Shown one piece after another: positions 12,301-25,673 of a DNA stretch of 64,000 nucleotides. The position numbers were made by a program, and so were the translations under genes. Numbering within the stretch: the first letter of the stretch is position 1; each line of letters starts with the position of its first letter. Origin of the DNA: Hippophae tibetana (taxonomy: Eukaryota > Streptophyta > Magnoliopsida > Rosales > Elaeagnaceae). The stretch spans positions 49,527,275 through 49,591,274 of the forward strand of contig CM072802.1 in NCBI GenBank assembly GCA_037013495.1. Direction: 5' to 3'. The notes below the pieces were generated by a model. The model searched no databases. It had not been told where the DNA came from and saw only the letters and a program-made list of their open reading frames with translations.

Positions 12301-14400
12301 TAGTTCATCATAGATCGATCAATATTCAATAATTTTTGGAAAAGAATTTACTCCCTCTAAGACTTATAATGACACAATTACTTAACAAAAATAATCAAAC
12401 AAAACAAGAAATGTCAAACAAAAATTTAAACAAATTAATGTTCCATTTTTTAAAAATAAAGGTAGTAGATTTATTCAAACATGAATGTGACTCAAAATAA
12501 GTATTTTAAACAAAATCATCCTTGATCATAAATGAATTATCCATTGTATGCATAGATATTTTGATATGACACACATATACGTGCAACACATATGATGACA
12601 TATTGACAATCACTTAAAATAAAATACATATTTGAACTACCATAGTATGTCAATTTGTTTATTTATGATCAGTCAAGAAATATTCAAAGTAAAGAGTATC
12701 ATCTTTCATGAAATATTATATTTGAATTCTTATTTTCACAAAATAAAATTCACTTGTCAACAGAAAACTTTAATCAATATTTTTTTATTCCCCACTTGTA
12801 GTATTTTTTTTTGTGAGGGATTGGTTATTTATTATCTTTTTGTATAACTATTTGTAGCTACTTTTTTGTGTGCATGCAAAAGCTTTTGTATTTTTCTTTT
12901 TTCCTTTAATATTATTATTATTTTTAAAAGAAATATGCATGAGCCAAAAATCAAGTATGATGAATTTCACACTATTTGTGAGGTAGCTATCTCCGCTCAC
13001 TACAGTAGATTTACACATCACCATAGGTATCCTTCTCAAAATTAGGTATCTCTCTAAAGTAGCATTTTAAAAAGTTAAAGATAGAGCTCAAATATAATTT
13101 GGTAGTCTAAATTATCTCAAGTCCTAAAATCTCAAAAGAGCAATCATAAACTTTAAGCATGATATACATATATGCCCAACAAGTGTGTGAGTAATTTTTT
13201 GTCAACATTAATCACCAAATTTAAAGAAACTTGTAAGTACATAAGACAAAATATCTATTTACACAATGAAGAATCAATCAAAGTAAATCAAGTTACAAAA
13301 ATAATTTTTTTGTAATTAGAAAAAATATTTGAAGTTTATTTCAATGTTAGAACAATTCTACTCCCTTTATTAATTTTTAATTTTGATTTTTTTGTTTTTC
13401 AAGAATAACAAATTTTAAATTAATTGAAAAAAAACTCAACAAAAATTAAGAAACAAATAATCAAACTAAGATAAAAAAACACTTACTCACTTAGGATCAA
13501 TTAAGCCTTTAAAAAATACCTAGGTAAATAAGAGGATTCGGACTTAATTGACTTAGTTATCATTTGTATATCCTTGGACTTATCTTTATTTTTCTTATTC
13601 ATCATTCATAAAGATGCAATATGCATGTATAGATGATGACAACTAATTCTAGAATTTTGAGCATGAGAAACATTGTTAAAATAAGTAGACATCATAAAGA
13701 ATCTAAAATTAGGCCTGACATGACTTTCCTACCACATTTATGACAAATATGTACAAACCTAACACTTTTTTCAATCATAGGTGCAATTGTTCTTTGTATG
13801 TAATAAGTAACAGTAAGGCCTTACCAATGTAATCCTTGATGTTGAAGGTGTATGAGCAACATGTGAATAGGACATGTTAAAGGGTTTTACAAATTCACTT
13901 GTTTTTGAAGAAGATGACGTAGTGTGTTCATTTACTTAGCCTAGCCTTCTCATATCTCCAAAAGTTTTTCCATAATCAAGAACCTTATTTAGCCTTTCAG
14001 TTCCAATGGTTAACCTTTTTCATAACTTCCTTAGTTTGTTTAAGTTCCTACACCAGATTCTTGCTTTCCTATTTTAGACTTGAAGAATTGAATTGAAATC
14101 ATTAATACATACAAGTAGCTTAAGTTTTTCCTTTTCTAACATGGAGGAATTTGTTTCAGATGATCTCAATTTATCATTCAATTTGGTTACTTCTACAAGT
14201 AACATATCCTATTTCCTTTTTATATCCTACTAAATCTATAAACAATTCATCAAGACTATTATTTATTTAGTAAGAATTCAAAATTATTTTCCTAATTGTC
14301 TGAATCAATATTAGACTTATTGAAGTGTTCACCAATTGTTGCAGTAAATACCAAAATATTGGTCTCATTTTTTTCTAATTAAATAGGATTGTTAACATCA
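12300..14400 (-). other. Non-coding middle of Sirevirus-like copy A
   Basis: AT-rich with no intact ORF. The segment 13080-13200 (CTCAAGTCCTAAAATCTC and TGATATACATATATGCCCAAC) is the reverse complement of 54540-54650 in copy B, so this stretch is part of the element, not host DNA. Confidence 0.65.
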
Positions 14401-14419
14401 CTTTCAGAGTCATTAAGTG

Positions 14420-15292
14420 TAGCATTAAAGGCTCTTCTAGTTTTATTATTTTTATTGACATGCTCAGTTGCAAAATGACTATAACTTATAGATTCAAAAT
14501 ATTAAGGTCCAGTGGGTTTAGATTGCTTATCTTCAAAACTTTTATATTTGAGTTCTCTTAGATTTTGGTCCATTGGGTGACTTGATTTTCCTTTGCTTTA
14601 TGGATTCTTTATGTTGAAGATTATTTTTAGCCTTCTAGCTATGAGCACCAATTCTTCATCGCCATTGTCATCATCTTCAATCATAGTGGTTTTGAAGGCA
14701 ACACCTTTGTTCTTTGTAGAAATTCGAAAGCTTATCAGAAAGATGAGAAGTGAGCCACCTAGTTCCTCAAATTTGATGGTGTTGGCATTCTTGCTTTCAT
14801 TAATAACAGTGACCTTTGCATGAAAGAGACCTAGTAATGAAAAAAGAATCTTCTGAACCAACTTGAATTTCTCAATTTTCTCTCCAAGATTAGTAGAGTA
14901 GTTAGAAATATTACATAATTTAATATAAACTTTAGAAAATGTTTTAGACTCTTCCATTCTAAGGTTTTTCAAACCTAGTACCTAGCATGTAAAGTTTAGT
15001 TCTTTTAACTTCTGTGATACCCTCATGAGAAACCTCAAAAGTATCCCAAGCATACTTGACAATATCAACATCAGATATATGTTAAAACTCATCATCAGAC
15101 ACATCATTAAAGATAGCATTTATACATTTTTTATTCTAGTTACTACAAGTTTTTTTTTCAATTGTCCATTCATTCCTAAGTTTAAGAGTGACTACATTAT
15201 CTTTGATAACCACAAGTTGTCTTGAATCATAAATAATAGAGTTTCAAACACTCTCATATATAAAAGAAAGGCTCTCATACGAGCCTTCTAAT
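14420..15292 (-). pseudogene. UBN2-type gag of Sirevirus-like copy A
   Basis: Minus strand; the longest open stretch is 14972-14598. It shows the UBN2 pattern: YIKLCNISNYSTNLGEKIEKF, VQKILFSLL, ESKNANTIKFEELGGSL, and an acidic DDDNGDEE segment before ARRLK. A degenerate zinc-knuckle region follows at about 14450-14520. The 5' part lay across the CACTA insertion and continues to the right of 28870. It has stops in the first third and is not functional. Confidence 0.8.
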
Positions 15293-15553
15293 CACTACTA
15301 CAAATAACACCTTTTAAGTCGGTTAGATGAACTAACTTAAAATGAGGAGACTTAAAATTTAGAGTCGGTATTATTTTTAACATATTTTGTTCATTTTCTA
15401 CTATTTTCACTACCTATTTTTTATCACATAATAGCAAGAAATAACAAAAAATATGTTTAAAATATTTTTTAAATACTACAAATAATTGAAATATTAAATA
15501 TTAATTAATTACTTAAGAATTAAATTTATTACAAAAATAACAATTTATATACA

Positions 15554-15562
<9 letters not shown>

Positions 15563-15632
<70 letters not shown>
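15563..15632. repeat. (CA)n(TA)n compound microsatellite
   Basis: A CA run of about 13 units followed by a TA run of about 22 units, 270 bases inside the left CACTA end. Confidence 0.95.
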
Positions 15633-15633
<1 letters not shown>

Positions 15634-16189
15634 CTTAAATTACAAATAAAGTGATGACACCTCTTTTGTCATAGATTTTGTAATATTTCCATTTTATTTT
15701 AGGGATAGGAAGCTTGGTTTGTTGCTTAGAATCACCAGAAATGTCTCATTCATAATGACCAGGGAACTCTCCATTGAAATGAGATGGAGTTTGGGTTGAA
15801 AAAGGTCCCAAGTACTCAACTCTATTAGATCCATACAAAAATTCATTCTCCTAAATACTTGAGCCCATAAACATTAATCAAACAAGCCCAAACTTCAGAG
15901 ACAGAGGAATAGAGAAATTAAAGCATTAAAAAAATTACCATAGTGTTGTCCTATGCTATTCAATATCATCAGATTCTTCTCATGATTCTTCTTGTGATTT
16001 TATAATATGAAGCATATGTTTTCCCATTTTTCTCATAAATCATCAAAAATTGCATATCATAACCCGACTTGTTCCAACCAAAGAACTACATGTATTTAAA
16101 TTCAAAATAAAAATGTAATATCATGAATTCACAAAATAATAATTTATATATGTTAAAAGTATAATATTAAAAGAGATTAACATATCTTT

Positions 16190-16290
16190 AATTGACATAT
16201 TAATATTTGAGATGATTTCACTCATAAATTTCATTACAAAGTAACCACACATGACTCGATTATTTTGTTATGGAACCTACAAAAACAAGT
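16190..16290 (-). pseudogene. Ulp1-like (C48) peptidase C-terminal fragment in the CACTA element
   Basis: The minus strand reads NNRVMCGYFVMKFMSEII, matching the end of plant transposon-borne Ulp1-like domains, where a Cys-Gly-Tyr-Tyr-Val-Met motif holds the catalytic cysteine. Flanking frames have stops, and the His/Asp part of the triad could not be placed. CACTA TNPA-like proteins and Mutator elements are known to carry such domains. Rated on one motif plus context. Confidence 0.5.
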
Positions 16291-17318
16291 GTACATGATT
16301 TTCCATATTTGAACATTTTTATTATTCAACAGTAAAATTTATTAAATTATTAATATTCATTTGTACATATCATAACTTTATCCCATATAAGCTTGTGATT
16401 TTTTTAAAGGGAAATGACCTTACTCTTGTTTCACAACTTCCATGCCCTATCAAAGTTTAAAATAATTAGTTCTTTATTAAATATTACAAAGAACAATAGG
16501 AGAAAAATAGCTAGCAATAACTCTTACATTTTAACAACTACTTTTGTGTCTTTACTCAATTCTATGAAAACTAAGCCACAATACCAAACATAATTTCCAT
16601 ATAGATCAAGGATTATCAATATCTAATGATCTTGGCCTTATTCAAACTTTAGTGGTCAAAGGATTATCAACTTCTGATTTCTATGAAGTGTTAAAGCCCT
16701 ATCACATAATTGTCTAGCTTTGATGTTAACATCATGCTCTTGATATTGATTGACAAATGATAAGTCATAGAACATTGTTAAATGTGATAGGTGATTAACT
16801 TGAAGTCGATAATAACATACCTTATATAAAAACAATATTTAAATAATTAGATAATATAAATATAATTATATGTTCTACATAAATGAAATTTATTTACTAA
16901 TTAAAGACTCACCACGCTTGAATTATACTTAAATCGATTATTTGAAATTCAAACATTTGTAATATGCACTCGATCAATATATATGTTTACCTAATGTCTA
17001 AGTTAAAAATTTCTCAAGAAAGTAGCATAGTCCATCCATCATTTATGCTAATCTTGCTCGCAACAATAGTCATCAAAGATCCAAGATTTTTGATGAAGTT
17101 TATATCATACTCATAACTATACTTTTCTATGGCTTCTTCTTGAATGACTTAGTGCGCTATGATTGTGCACTAGACATATATTTTCCATGAGATACTTTAT
17201 TTGTATCTCTTAAATGTACCGCACTTACTAATTCTGGTATAATAGACTAAAGAAGAGGTATTACATATGTTAGTAATAATAAAAGAATGATAATATAATA
17301 GAAGTAGTAAAAAAAGTT

Positions 17319-19150
17319 TTATCTTAAGTAAAAAAATAATATCATATCAAAATTGATCACAATTTGATTCAACAGCCAAGCTACGTATTGGCCAACAACT
17401 TCTTGGACTGTGGTAGCATCAAAAGGCACATGTAGTAGGCAATGATGAAGTAATGATTGATCAATTACTATTTGCCAATAATTTGAATTTTTTTTATTAT
17501 GAATCATTCAATCATTGCTTAATTGTTGTACCGTTCTAATTGCAACATTGTATGTAGATGATGGATGTTTTGATAAACATTTCATATTCTGTAAATATTT
17601 AAGGGTTATATATAATAAATAAAATATAAAAATAATAGACTATCTACATAAGCTTTAAATCTTACCATAAATGATTCATTAAATGGATGAGGACTCCATA
17701 TGGTAGCTATTGGAAGGACATTCTCATCAAAATATTTACAATATGATGGATGGTAATAATGCACATATTGCATTGGAGATATTGATCACTACCTTATTTC
17801 ATCTACATTCCTGGCATAAATGGAAGACCAATAGATTGACTATATCTCATAGAGGATATAGGTTAGGCGTCATGAGATTGCATGGGTGGCATGCCTGGCA
17901 TGGATGGTGACATGCCCAACTAATAGGGCATGCGTTGATTATAGTATGGTTCCATGCCTAACATGTGTTGTGATTGATATTGCTTTAAAGTGGCAATATC
18001 ACTTAACATTTAGGCCTTAAAGGAGTTCAATTCTTCTTCAATTTCATAGTACTTCTCCTTACTAACCATTTGAGACCTATGTTTTAGAATATTAAAAAAC
18101 TTCATATAAATATCATATTGGCTTCTTCTCCTAACACGACCAAGATGCTCGCATCCAAATGCATGATATATCATATCTTTCCCTAGTTGTTCGATTATTT
18201 CACCTCTGTTCATTTGTTCTTGAACAACTATCTACAAATAATAAAGCAAAAAATATATATCATACATTATTACATTAAGATGTAAAAATCATAAGGACTT
18301 TGTATCAAGTTAAAGTACTAACCAACTTATTGAGTTGTTCTTCTCCTCGTTTATTCATTGGTCTTGACTTCTTTATTTTAGGGGTCTTTGTTTCTATATA
18401 CAATTTAGCTCAGTTAATCGATATACCCAATTCAACTTCTTACATAAATTAAATGAATTTATTAACCATTTTATTAACTTAAATTTGAGAAAATAATTAT
18501 AATTAACAACTTAATATTACCATTTTTTGTCTAACTTTAGGTTTTGATGACCTCCGAATATGGTTAGGAAGAATATTTTGCATTTTTATATTTTGATGTT
18601 TTTCCCTAATGATTTGAAATTCATCAGTATGTTTATTATCTATGAAGTCTTTCCATACTTGGGGTTCAATCCATGGGTGTTCTTCAAGGATTTTGTATAG
18701 TTCTTGTTCATTAAGTGGTTCCAAGTATGAAAACACATCATTTCTGGCCAATTTGAAAGTTTTGTATTCCTTCCATGCCTTATTTTCAATCTTGTAACAC
18801 TTGTTCATCCAATTATCAAAGAATTTAAAATTATTCTATAAAAAACACATTTTAGATGAAATATAATACAAAAAAGATATATTATACGTAATTCATTATA
18901 AAACAAAAGAGACTTACAAAAATGGTTTTTCATATCTTATATTTTCAGCATCTTAAACCTTAGTCCAATCATTTATATTGATTGGTATACTTGACTTTAC
19001 AAGTCTACCAATAGAAGATTTCAAGTGTTAGCTATTTTCTCATAATGGATTACCACTTGCATCGAATTGAATGTGTACTCTATCATCTGGATTAAGTGGA
19101 GCATTAGGTATATTATCTCAACCTCTTCTTTTCAGATACCTGAATGGATC
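17319..19150 (-). pseudogene. TNPA-like CACTA protein remnant (Transposase_24 / DUF8039 type)
   Basis: Three minus-strand exon-like blocks are in the order expected for TNPA-like proteins of plant CACTA elements. At 18808-18503 a helical block has HPWIEPQVWKDFI and REKHQNIKMQN..PNHIRRS, the Transposase_24 pattern. At 18213-18010 lies DMIYHAFGCEHLGRVRR, resembling the EH.GRVRG motif. At 17507-17319 lies VPFDATTVQEVVGQYVAWL, resembling the TTVG.AVG.F.AWP motif. Such proteins bind subterminal repeats. Stops and AT-rich introns separate the blocks and no continuous product can be assembled with confidence. Confidence 0.68.
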
Positions 19151-19449
19151 AATTAGATCTATAATCTTTGGCAGCCTAGGATCCATGAAATATCTACAAA
19201 CAATGATGAAATAAAAATTAATTGACAATTCTAAGTCTAAACATATAAACAAGAGTTATTAGAATAATATAGAACATACATTATGTTTAATTAGGTTGTT
19301 AATTATATATATATATTCCTTCACAATCACTCCGAGTCAATGATGAAGAATCATCGTCATCAACTATATCATAACATACATTGGGCAATATTTTTTAAGA
19401 AATGACTACTATTGGATAATGTATCAAGCATATCATCATCTTCTAAAGC

Positions 19450-19990
19450 ATCATAGTGGTATAAATCTTTTTGTGTTGGCGTTAACACAACAGAACATCA
19501 TGTGTCAATTTGATCGCTCACGTAAAATACTTGTTTTCCATGAAGTGCTAACGTAAAAGGATCGTCAGTGTGACTTATCTTAGATAAGTTTACAAAGGTA
19601 AATCCAAAATAATCTATTTTATATCCAATATTGATAACATGTTCAACCCAATCACACAAGAATATTGTTTCATGGAAGACCTCATAATCGAGTTCCCAAA
19701 TTTCTTGAATTATACCATAATATGTTCTATTAGAAAGTATAGGATTACCATCTTTTGAACTGGAAAATTGTCTAGTTTATGCAACCATATTCACACCACT
19801 ATTTAGATTTACTTGGACTTTGTCACTTGCTTGAGTTGTAAACCTCAAACCATTAATTGTGAAACTAGAATATAATTTGACATCGAATTTTGGACCATGT
19901 GCAAGCCATTCTAAAGTTTCTATTATTTTATGATTGAGTTTGTTGAGTTCAACTCGAATATATGCATATAAAACACATGAAATTTATTTA
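19450..19990 (-). pseudogene. TNP2 transposase, DUF4216 domain
   Basis: The minus strand reads LEWLAHGPKFDVKLYSSF, then TYYGIIQEIWELDY, then FGFTFVNLSKISHTDDPF and GKQVFYVSD. This is the DUF4216 domain found at the C-terminus of CACTA TNP2 transposases. At least one in-frame stop lies inside (after GVNMVA). Confidence 0.85.
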
Positions 19991-20329
19991 AAATAAAGCT
20001 TTAAAACATTATATAGAAGTACTAATGAATTCTTGTATGTGATGCTTACATGGTTGTGAAATCAATTAATTACGCTTATGTTCATCATACAACTATTTTT
20101 GTCCTCCTTTTTTTATAACGAGGATTAATCTTCTACAAGTTTAAATGCATTATGTAATGTTATTCAAGATATATCAATTTAGTATCATTAATAATTAAAT
20201 AAATAATAATTTTATTTTAAATGAAAAGGTTAAACCTGTCATCACTTACTCTATATATGGTTGTGCCTCCTTATTATTTACTAAAATGATTCAATGTGAT
20301 TTTTACCATCGAGTGCAATCAATAAAAAC

Positions 20330-20650
20330 TTTCTTACTTCCATTAAGCATAGGGTTACGTAATTAGACCATGTGACGTTCTAAGAATAACTTGTGACCCA
20401 ATTTCAATGCAATCACTAAAGTATTCAAAACAAAACCTAATGGCCTTTTCAGTAATATAACGTTCCACAATGAATAATTCAGGACGATTTCTATTATTTA
20501 CATATCCTTTAAGGACTTACATGTATCTTTCAAAAGGATACATGTATCTCTCAAAAGGATACATCAATCTTAAGTAAGTAGGAGCACATAATGGAACCTC
20601 TCGAACTAAATAAACACATAAGTGAATCATTATATTGAAAAAGGAAAGAG
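20330..20650 (-). pseudogene. TNP2 transposase, DUF4218 domain
   Basis: The minus strand reads MIHLCVYLVREVPLCAP, YLRLMYPFERYM, GYVNNRNRPELFIVERYI, matching DUF4218, which precedes DUF4216 in TNP2. A short tandem duplication at about 20521-20566 repeats the YPFERYM codons, and an in-frame stop follows. The N-terminal catalytic TNP2 domain (PF02992) is absent: the DNA just upstream (20650-20940) is already the subterminal array. Confidence 0.85.
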
Positions 20651-20699
20651 AAAAATATTTCTCAAGAAAACATAAGAGGAAGCAAATAAAAGGAAAAAA

Positions 20700-20890
20700 A
20701 AGTAGCGTCAGTTGACACGTAGAACTAATGCTACAACCTACATGTAGCGCCGGTTGACATTTGCTCTATATGTCAACCAATGCTACACGTAGGAAATAAC
20801 ATTGGTTTTATGTGTCAACCGACGTTAGCCACATGTAGCGTTGATTGACATGTAGGGCATGTAGCGTTAGTTGACACGTATGAGCGATAC
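20700..20890. repeat. CACTA subterminal repeat array (right side, first copy)
   Basis: Several copies, in both orientations, of a motif near TAGCGTCAGTTGACACGTA. The same array recurs at 28680-28760, and in more regular form in the MITE at 49935-50848. In CACTA elements these are the binding sites of TNPA. Confidence 0.85.
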
Positions 20891-20941
20891 TAATTTTTAT
20901 AATTTTTTAAGTTTGTCTAACAATAGACAGAAAGCCAGTTT

Positions 20942-22313
20942 TGAAAAAAAAAACAACTATAATTTAATGTACTTTAATTTATTAAATACATTTATATTTA
21001 TATGATTTTATCATATTTCTATATAAATTTGTCTTTTCAGAATCACATATATTTTTATTGTTTTTTAGGTATATTCGTTCAAAAATAACTTAAATACTCA
21101 AAAACATTAATGGAAATAATACATCACAAATATGTTTTGAAAAAATAAGAAAAAGTCAAAAAGATGTAAAAATTGGACAAAATTGGTCAAAAATGTCAAA
21201 ATTTTGTACGTAGCTGCCCATTTTGTCCAATTTTTACAACATAATTAACATCAAAATTCTGTAAGAATTCTTTTGAACTATAGATTTAAAATGAATTCTT
21301 TTGAGTTATTTTTCATATATTTATTTTTATATGTTATGTTTAACTTGTTTGTGATTGAATTTAACATGGTAGGCTGTTTATACATATGATATAATAATAA
21401 TGTTGTTAATCTTGTGAAATATTAAATAGGTAAATCATTTCTATAAAATAAATTGATTTTGTTTTTATTCAAGATTTTATATTAAGGATATTAGAGAGAA
21501 ATATATTATTTTTAATTACAAACTTAAATATGAAAATTAGATTATAAGGTTTAATTATCGAGTTTGATTTAGAACAGTGCTATTTTATTTGTTGGTACAA
21601 TCGTCTAGTAGTTAAACTAAAGTTCTATTTCAACTTTTTTTTACAAGATCTATTATTTGAAAATGTTTTGACGACTTATTTTTAGTAATAGTTTTAAAAC
21701 TTGAAAGTTAGTACTCGTATAATTAAATTCTTAGATTTAATTTAGACACCTTAAATTAAGTCTAATTAACTAACTCCGCCTAAAGATGTTATTAGATGGT
21801 TTGTTATCTTCTTAGAAATAAAGTTGAAATTTAATATTTAATTAATTAATAGACCTCGCCTAAGAATATTAGTTAATACTTATTAAACAAAAGAATTTGG
21901 GTCCTTTCTACGAATACTTTTATACCAAAAAGAGAAAATAAAAAAAATATCAATTTATATCTTTAATAACTTTAATAATATGAGTAAGCATAATTAATTT
22001 ATATCCATAAATACTCCACTGTTTTGAATGAGAAAAATTTGCATAATTATTTATTGAATCCATATTTATGTTTTATTTTTTTATGTTATTAGATTAGGAA
22101 ACATAAACCAAAATATCGTGAAAGAATGTTTAGGATTTAATTTCCTTTTTAAGAGTTTGAATTATAAATTAAAAATCACATATATTTGTTCCTTAGATCA
22201 ACCTTGAGAGTATACTTAACATTTTTTATAATATGATTCTTACACTTACGAGAGTTTTACAAATATAAAACCAAAGTATTTGCAAGGTTGGTATCATTGA
22301 TTTTATCTTATCA
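20942..22313 (+). repeat. Left LTR of the Athila-like element
   Basis: Aligns with 26914-28665 and with the reverse complement of 23923-25667, ending ...AAACCAAAGTATTTGCAAGG... It lacks the GC-rich island present in the other two copies, and its first 30 bases are degenerate. Confidence 0.85.
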
Positions 22314-22337
22314 ACTTTTTCGTGCCATTGGCGGGAA
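22314..22337 (+). other. Primer binding site, tRNA-Asp type, degenerate
   Basis: ACTTTTTCGTGCCATTGGCG resembles TTTGGCGCCGTTGCCGGGG with a few changes. It directly follows the left LTR. Confidence 0.7.
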
Positions 22338-23916
22338 AGGAATAGAGTTTTAAAATTATTTATCAAAATTTTGAAAACTTTTTATGTTGTAAATAATTAT
22401 GATTTTTTATATATTTTAAGTTCAATTTTTTTAAAAAATAAAAATTATTAAAATAAAACAAAAAACAATAATATTTACAAAAGAATAATTTAAAATTTAA
22501 CTTTTAATTTTCTTTTACTTATAATTTTTAATTTTTAATTTATTTTAAAAAAATTAAAAACAAAAAGAATATTTAATTAATTTTAACTTTCACTTTCACT
22601 TTTAATTTTAATTTTAATGTAAAAAAATTAATTTATTAAATTAATTAACTTATATTTTCACTTAACCTAATTTATTAACTTAATTAACTTAGATTTTTAC
22701 TTAACTTAATTTATTAGCTTAATTAACTTAGAATTTAATAGCATAAAAAATAAAGATCTAAGAGAGTTATGTCTAGGAGACTAATTCTTGGAAACCTTTG
22801 TGCCACTAATTTTTCTTAGGAATGTTGATTTATCTAAGAGGATGGCTTTTAAGGAGGCCTCCCCACTATTATTTCCTAGGAGAATTCTTGGTTAATGTTG
22901 ATTATGTTATTTAACTTAGAGATTATTATAAAAAAATAAAAATAAAAAATTACAGAAGTTATCTCCAAAATTTTAAAGTTTTTAATGTAATCTGTGATGA
23001 AAGGAGATAGTTGCTTTGTTAGATCTAGGTACAAATGTGTTTTGATGTCTTAGTTATTTGACTTGCACCTATACATGGGTTATCTAAAACCCACAATTAT
23101 TTTCCTAGTTTTAAGTGAATAAAATTTTGAAAATTCATAGTACATGACTTAAAAAGTATAGTTATACAACCTTGTTCTACCTATAGGGTTGATGGACTCA
23201 ATGATGTGGGAACATTGAGTTTACTTAAAAAAAATTCTCTCATTTATGTCTTGTTAAGACGTTAAACTAAGCGTTGGATGAGAGACAACCCATGATTTTA
23301 GGTAATTTTTGTTTATTTGTTTTATTTATTTTAGTTTAATTGCATGTGAATAGTTTTAGAATTGTTAAAATTAAAACTATTTGTTGAGATATTAAAAGTT
23401 CACAGTGATCTACTAATGTGAACATTAATGATAAACATGATTGATACACCTCTATTTCTCCATCACTACTTACACATTTTGAAAAAATAGGTAAATTTTT
23501 CTCTCTCTTCTTTTTTCCCTTTATCTTTAATTTATAATTATTAAATTGAGTATAATGTAAGTTCTAGGTTGGAGGTGGTGAAAAATTAGCATGCTTAATT
23601 TCAAAAATTTAACAATTTAAAAAAAATTTATGTTCACATTTTCATTTTTATTGTGTTTGATTTTATTTTCTTTGTGTGATTTATTAATTTATAGAATTTT
23701 AGGATTATTTTTTAAAAAAATTCTCACAAAAATTTATCATTTATTTGAATCAAATTTAAGTAAATAGTTAAGTTTTTTACATTGTTAGATTAATTTTTGA
23801 AAATATATCATGGACTATATGGTACTTAGTTAGTTTTTGTCATGACTAGTATTCCTTGATAAGGTGTGAAAACTATATTAAACCCAAAATCGGTGTTTAG
23901 AAATCAAATAATGGAG
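22338..23916 (+). other. Non-coding interior of the Athila-like element (left part)
   Basis: Extremely A/T-rich at 22380-22740, then moderate. No gag or pol motif in any frame. The GTTAAACTAAGCGTTGGATG block near 23262 is a landmark of the post-pol region of Athila-type elements. Confidence 0.65.
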
Positions 23917-23922
23917 ACTACT

Positions 23923-25667
23923 CATAGGCAAAACCGGCATCACCGATCATGCCATTACTTTGGTTTTATATTTATAAAACTCTCGCAAGTGCACGAATCA
24001 TTTTATAGAAAACGATAAGTATACTCCCAAGGTCGATATAAGAAAGAAATATATGTGGTTTTTAATTTATTATTCAAACCTTTAAAAACAAAATTAGGGT
24101 TTTTGTGTTTTTAATCTAACATAAAAATAAACATAGATACAGATTCAATAAACATTTATGTAAATTTTATCTTTTATAATAGTGGAGTATTTATGGATAT
24201 AATAACTAAGTCAATTATGCTTGCTCATATTATTTAGGTTATTAAAGATATAAATTGATATTTATTGATTCTCTCTTTTTTATATGAATACCACATTTGG
24301 TGGGGTTAGATATTATTTGTTAACTAAACAAATCAATTAACACTTATAAGTGGGGTTAATAACTAATTTAGTTAATTAAATTAATTCCTTTTTCTAAGAG
24401 ATTGAAAATGAACCATTTAAATGCCACCTTTGGTGGGGTTAGACAGTTTAAACTTTATTCAAGGTGTTCAAATTAAACCTAATAATTTAGTTATCCGAGT
24501 ACTAACTTTGAAGTTTTAAAACCACTACTGAAAACATGTTGTCAATACATTTTCAGATAATAATTCTTATAATTTTTTTTTGAAATAGAGCTTCACTCTA
24601 ACAACCGGGAGATTGTACATACTAACAAATAAAAGAGCACTACTTTAAATCAGACCGGATAACTAAACCTTAAAATCTAATTTTCAGATTTAAGTTTGTA
24701 ATGAAAAATAATATATTTCTCTCTAACATTGTTAATATAAAATCTTGAATAAAAATAAAATCAATTCATTTTAGAGATTTTTACCTATTTAATATTTCGC
24801 AAGCATAACAAAATTATTATTATATTATGTTTACAAACAGCCAACAAAGTTAAATTTAATCATAGATAAATTAAATATAACATGTAAGAATAAATCATAA
24901 AAAATAACTGTAAGAAAATAAAATCCTTACAGTACTTTGATGTTATTCTTGTTACTGGAAAACCTCCAAACAGAATTTGCACTTCCATTTATTGAATCGA
25001 AAAGCAAATAAATTAAAAAACATAATTAGTTCTTCTCAAAAAGAGAAGAACTCTAAAACTAAGAAAAACTAACTAAGAAAAAACTAAAAACTAAGAAATG
25101 GAGAGAAAGAAAGAGAGAAGAAGATGTGTTTTTAGGTGTGATTTGAAGTGAAGAGAATGAGGGTATTTATAGGTGAGGAAGAGAGGAAAAAGTGAGTGGA
25201 AAAATGATTAAAAATGGAGAAAACGCTGAGTAGTGAATGATGACATCATATTGCTTACGCCATGATAGTGTAGGGCGCGGGCGGCACGCATGGAATGGAG
25301 CAGATGCACGTAGATGGGCATGTGGCATGCACGGAATGCAGCAGCGATGGATGCGCGTGTGTGTGGACTGGGTGATACACGTGCGTTTACCGGCGTGGCT
25401 GCATGCGTGATTTTCTCTTTTTTAACCATTTTGTCCAATTTTTGCATCTTTTCTTGATTTTTCCTCATTGACTTTATGAATATATTTGTGATGTATTGCC
25501 TTCAATATTTTCTGAGTCTTTAAGTTACTTTTTTAAGCAAAAATACCCATGATTCGGAAAAGACAGATTTATAGAGAAATATGATAAAATCATATAAATA
25601 TATATATTTTTAATCAATTAAAATGAATAAAATTATGGTAATTTTAGTGATTTTTGAGTACTCATCG
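23923..25667 (-). mobile_element. Inverted solo LTR of the Athila-like family
   Basis: Reverse complement of the LTR at 26914-28665. It is flanked by ACTACT on both sides (23917-23922 and 25668-25673), which contains the expected 5-bp duplication, so it is a separate insertion reduced to one LTR. It keeps a GC-rich island at 25210-25410 with CACGTG at 25378-25383. Confidence 0.9.
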
Positions 25668-25673
25668 ACTACT

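Noticed and set aside
25208..25468. 86-residue minus-strand ORF
   Set aside because: Also inside an LTR GC-rich island and unrelated to the ORF in the sister LTR.
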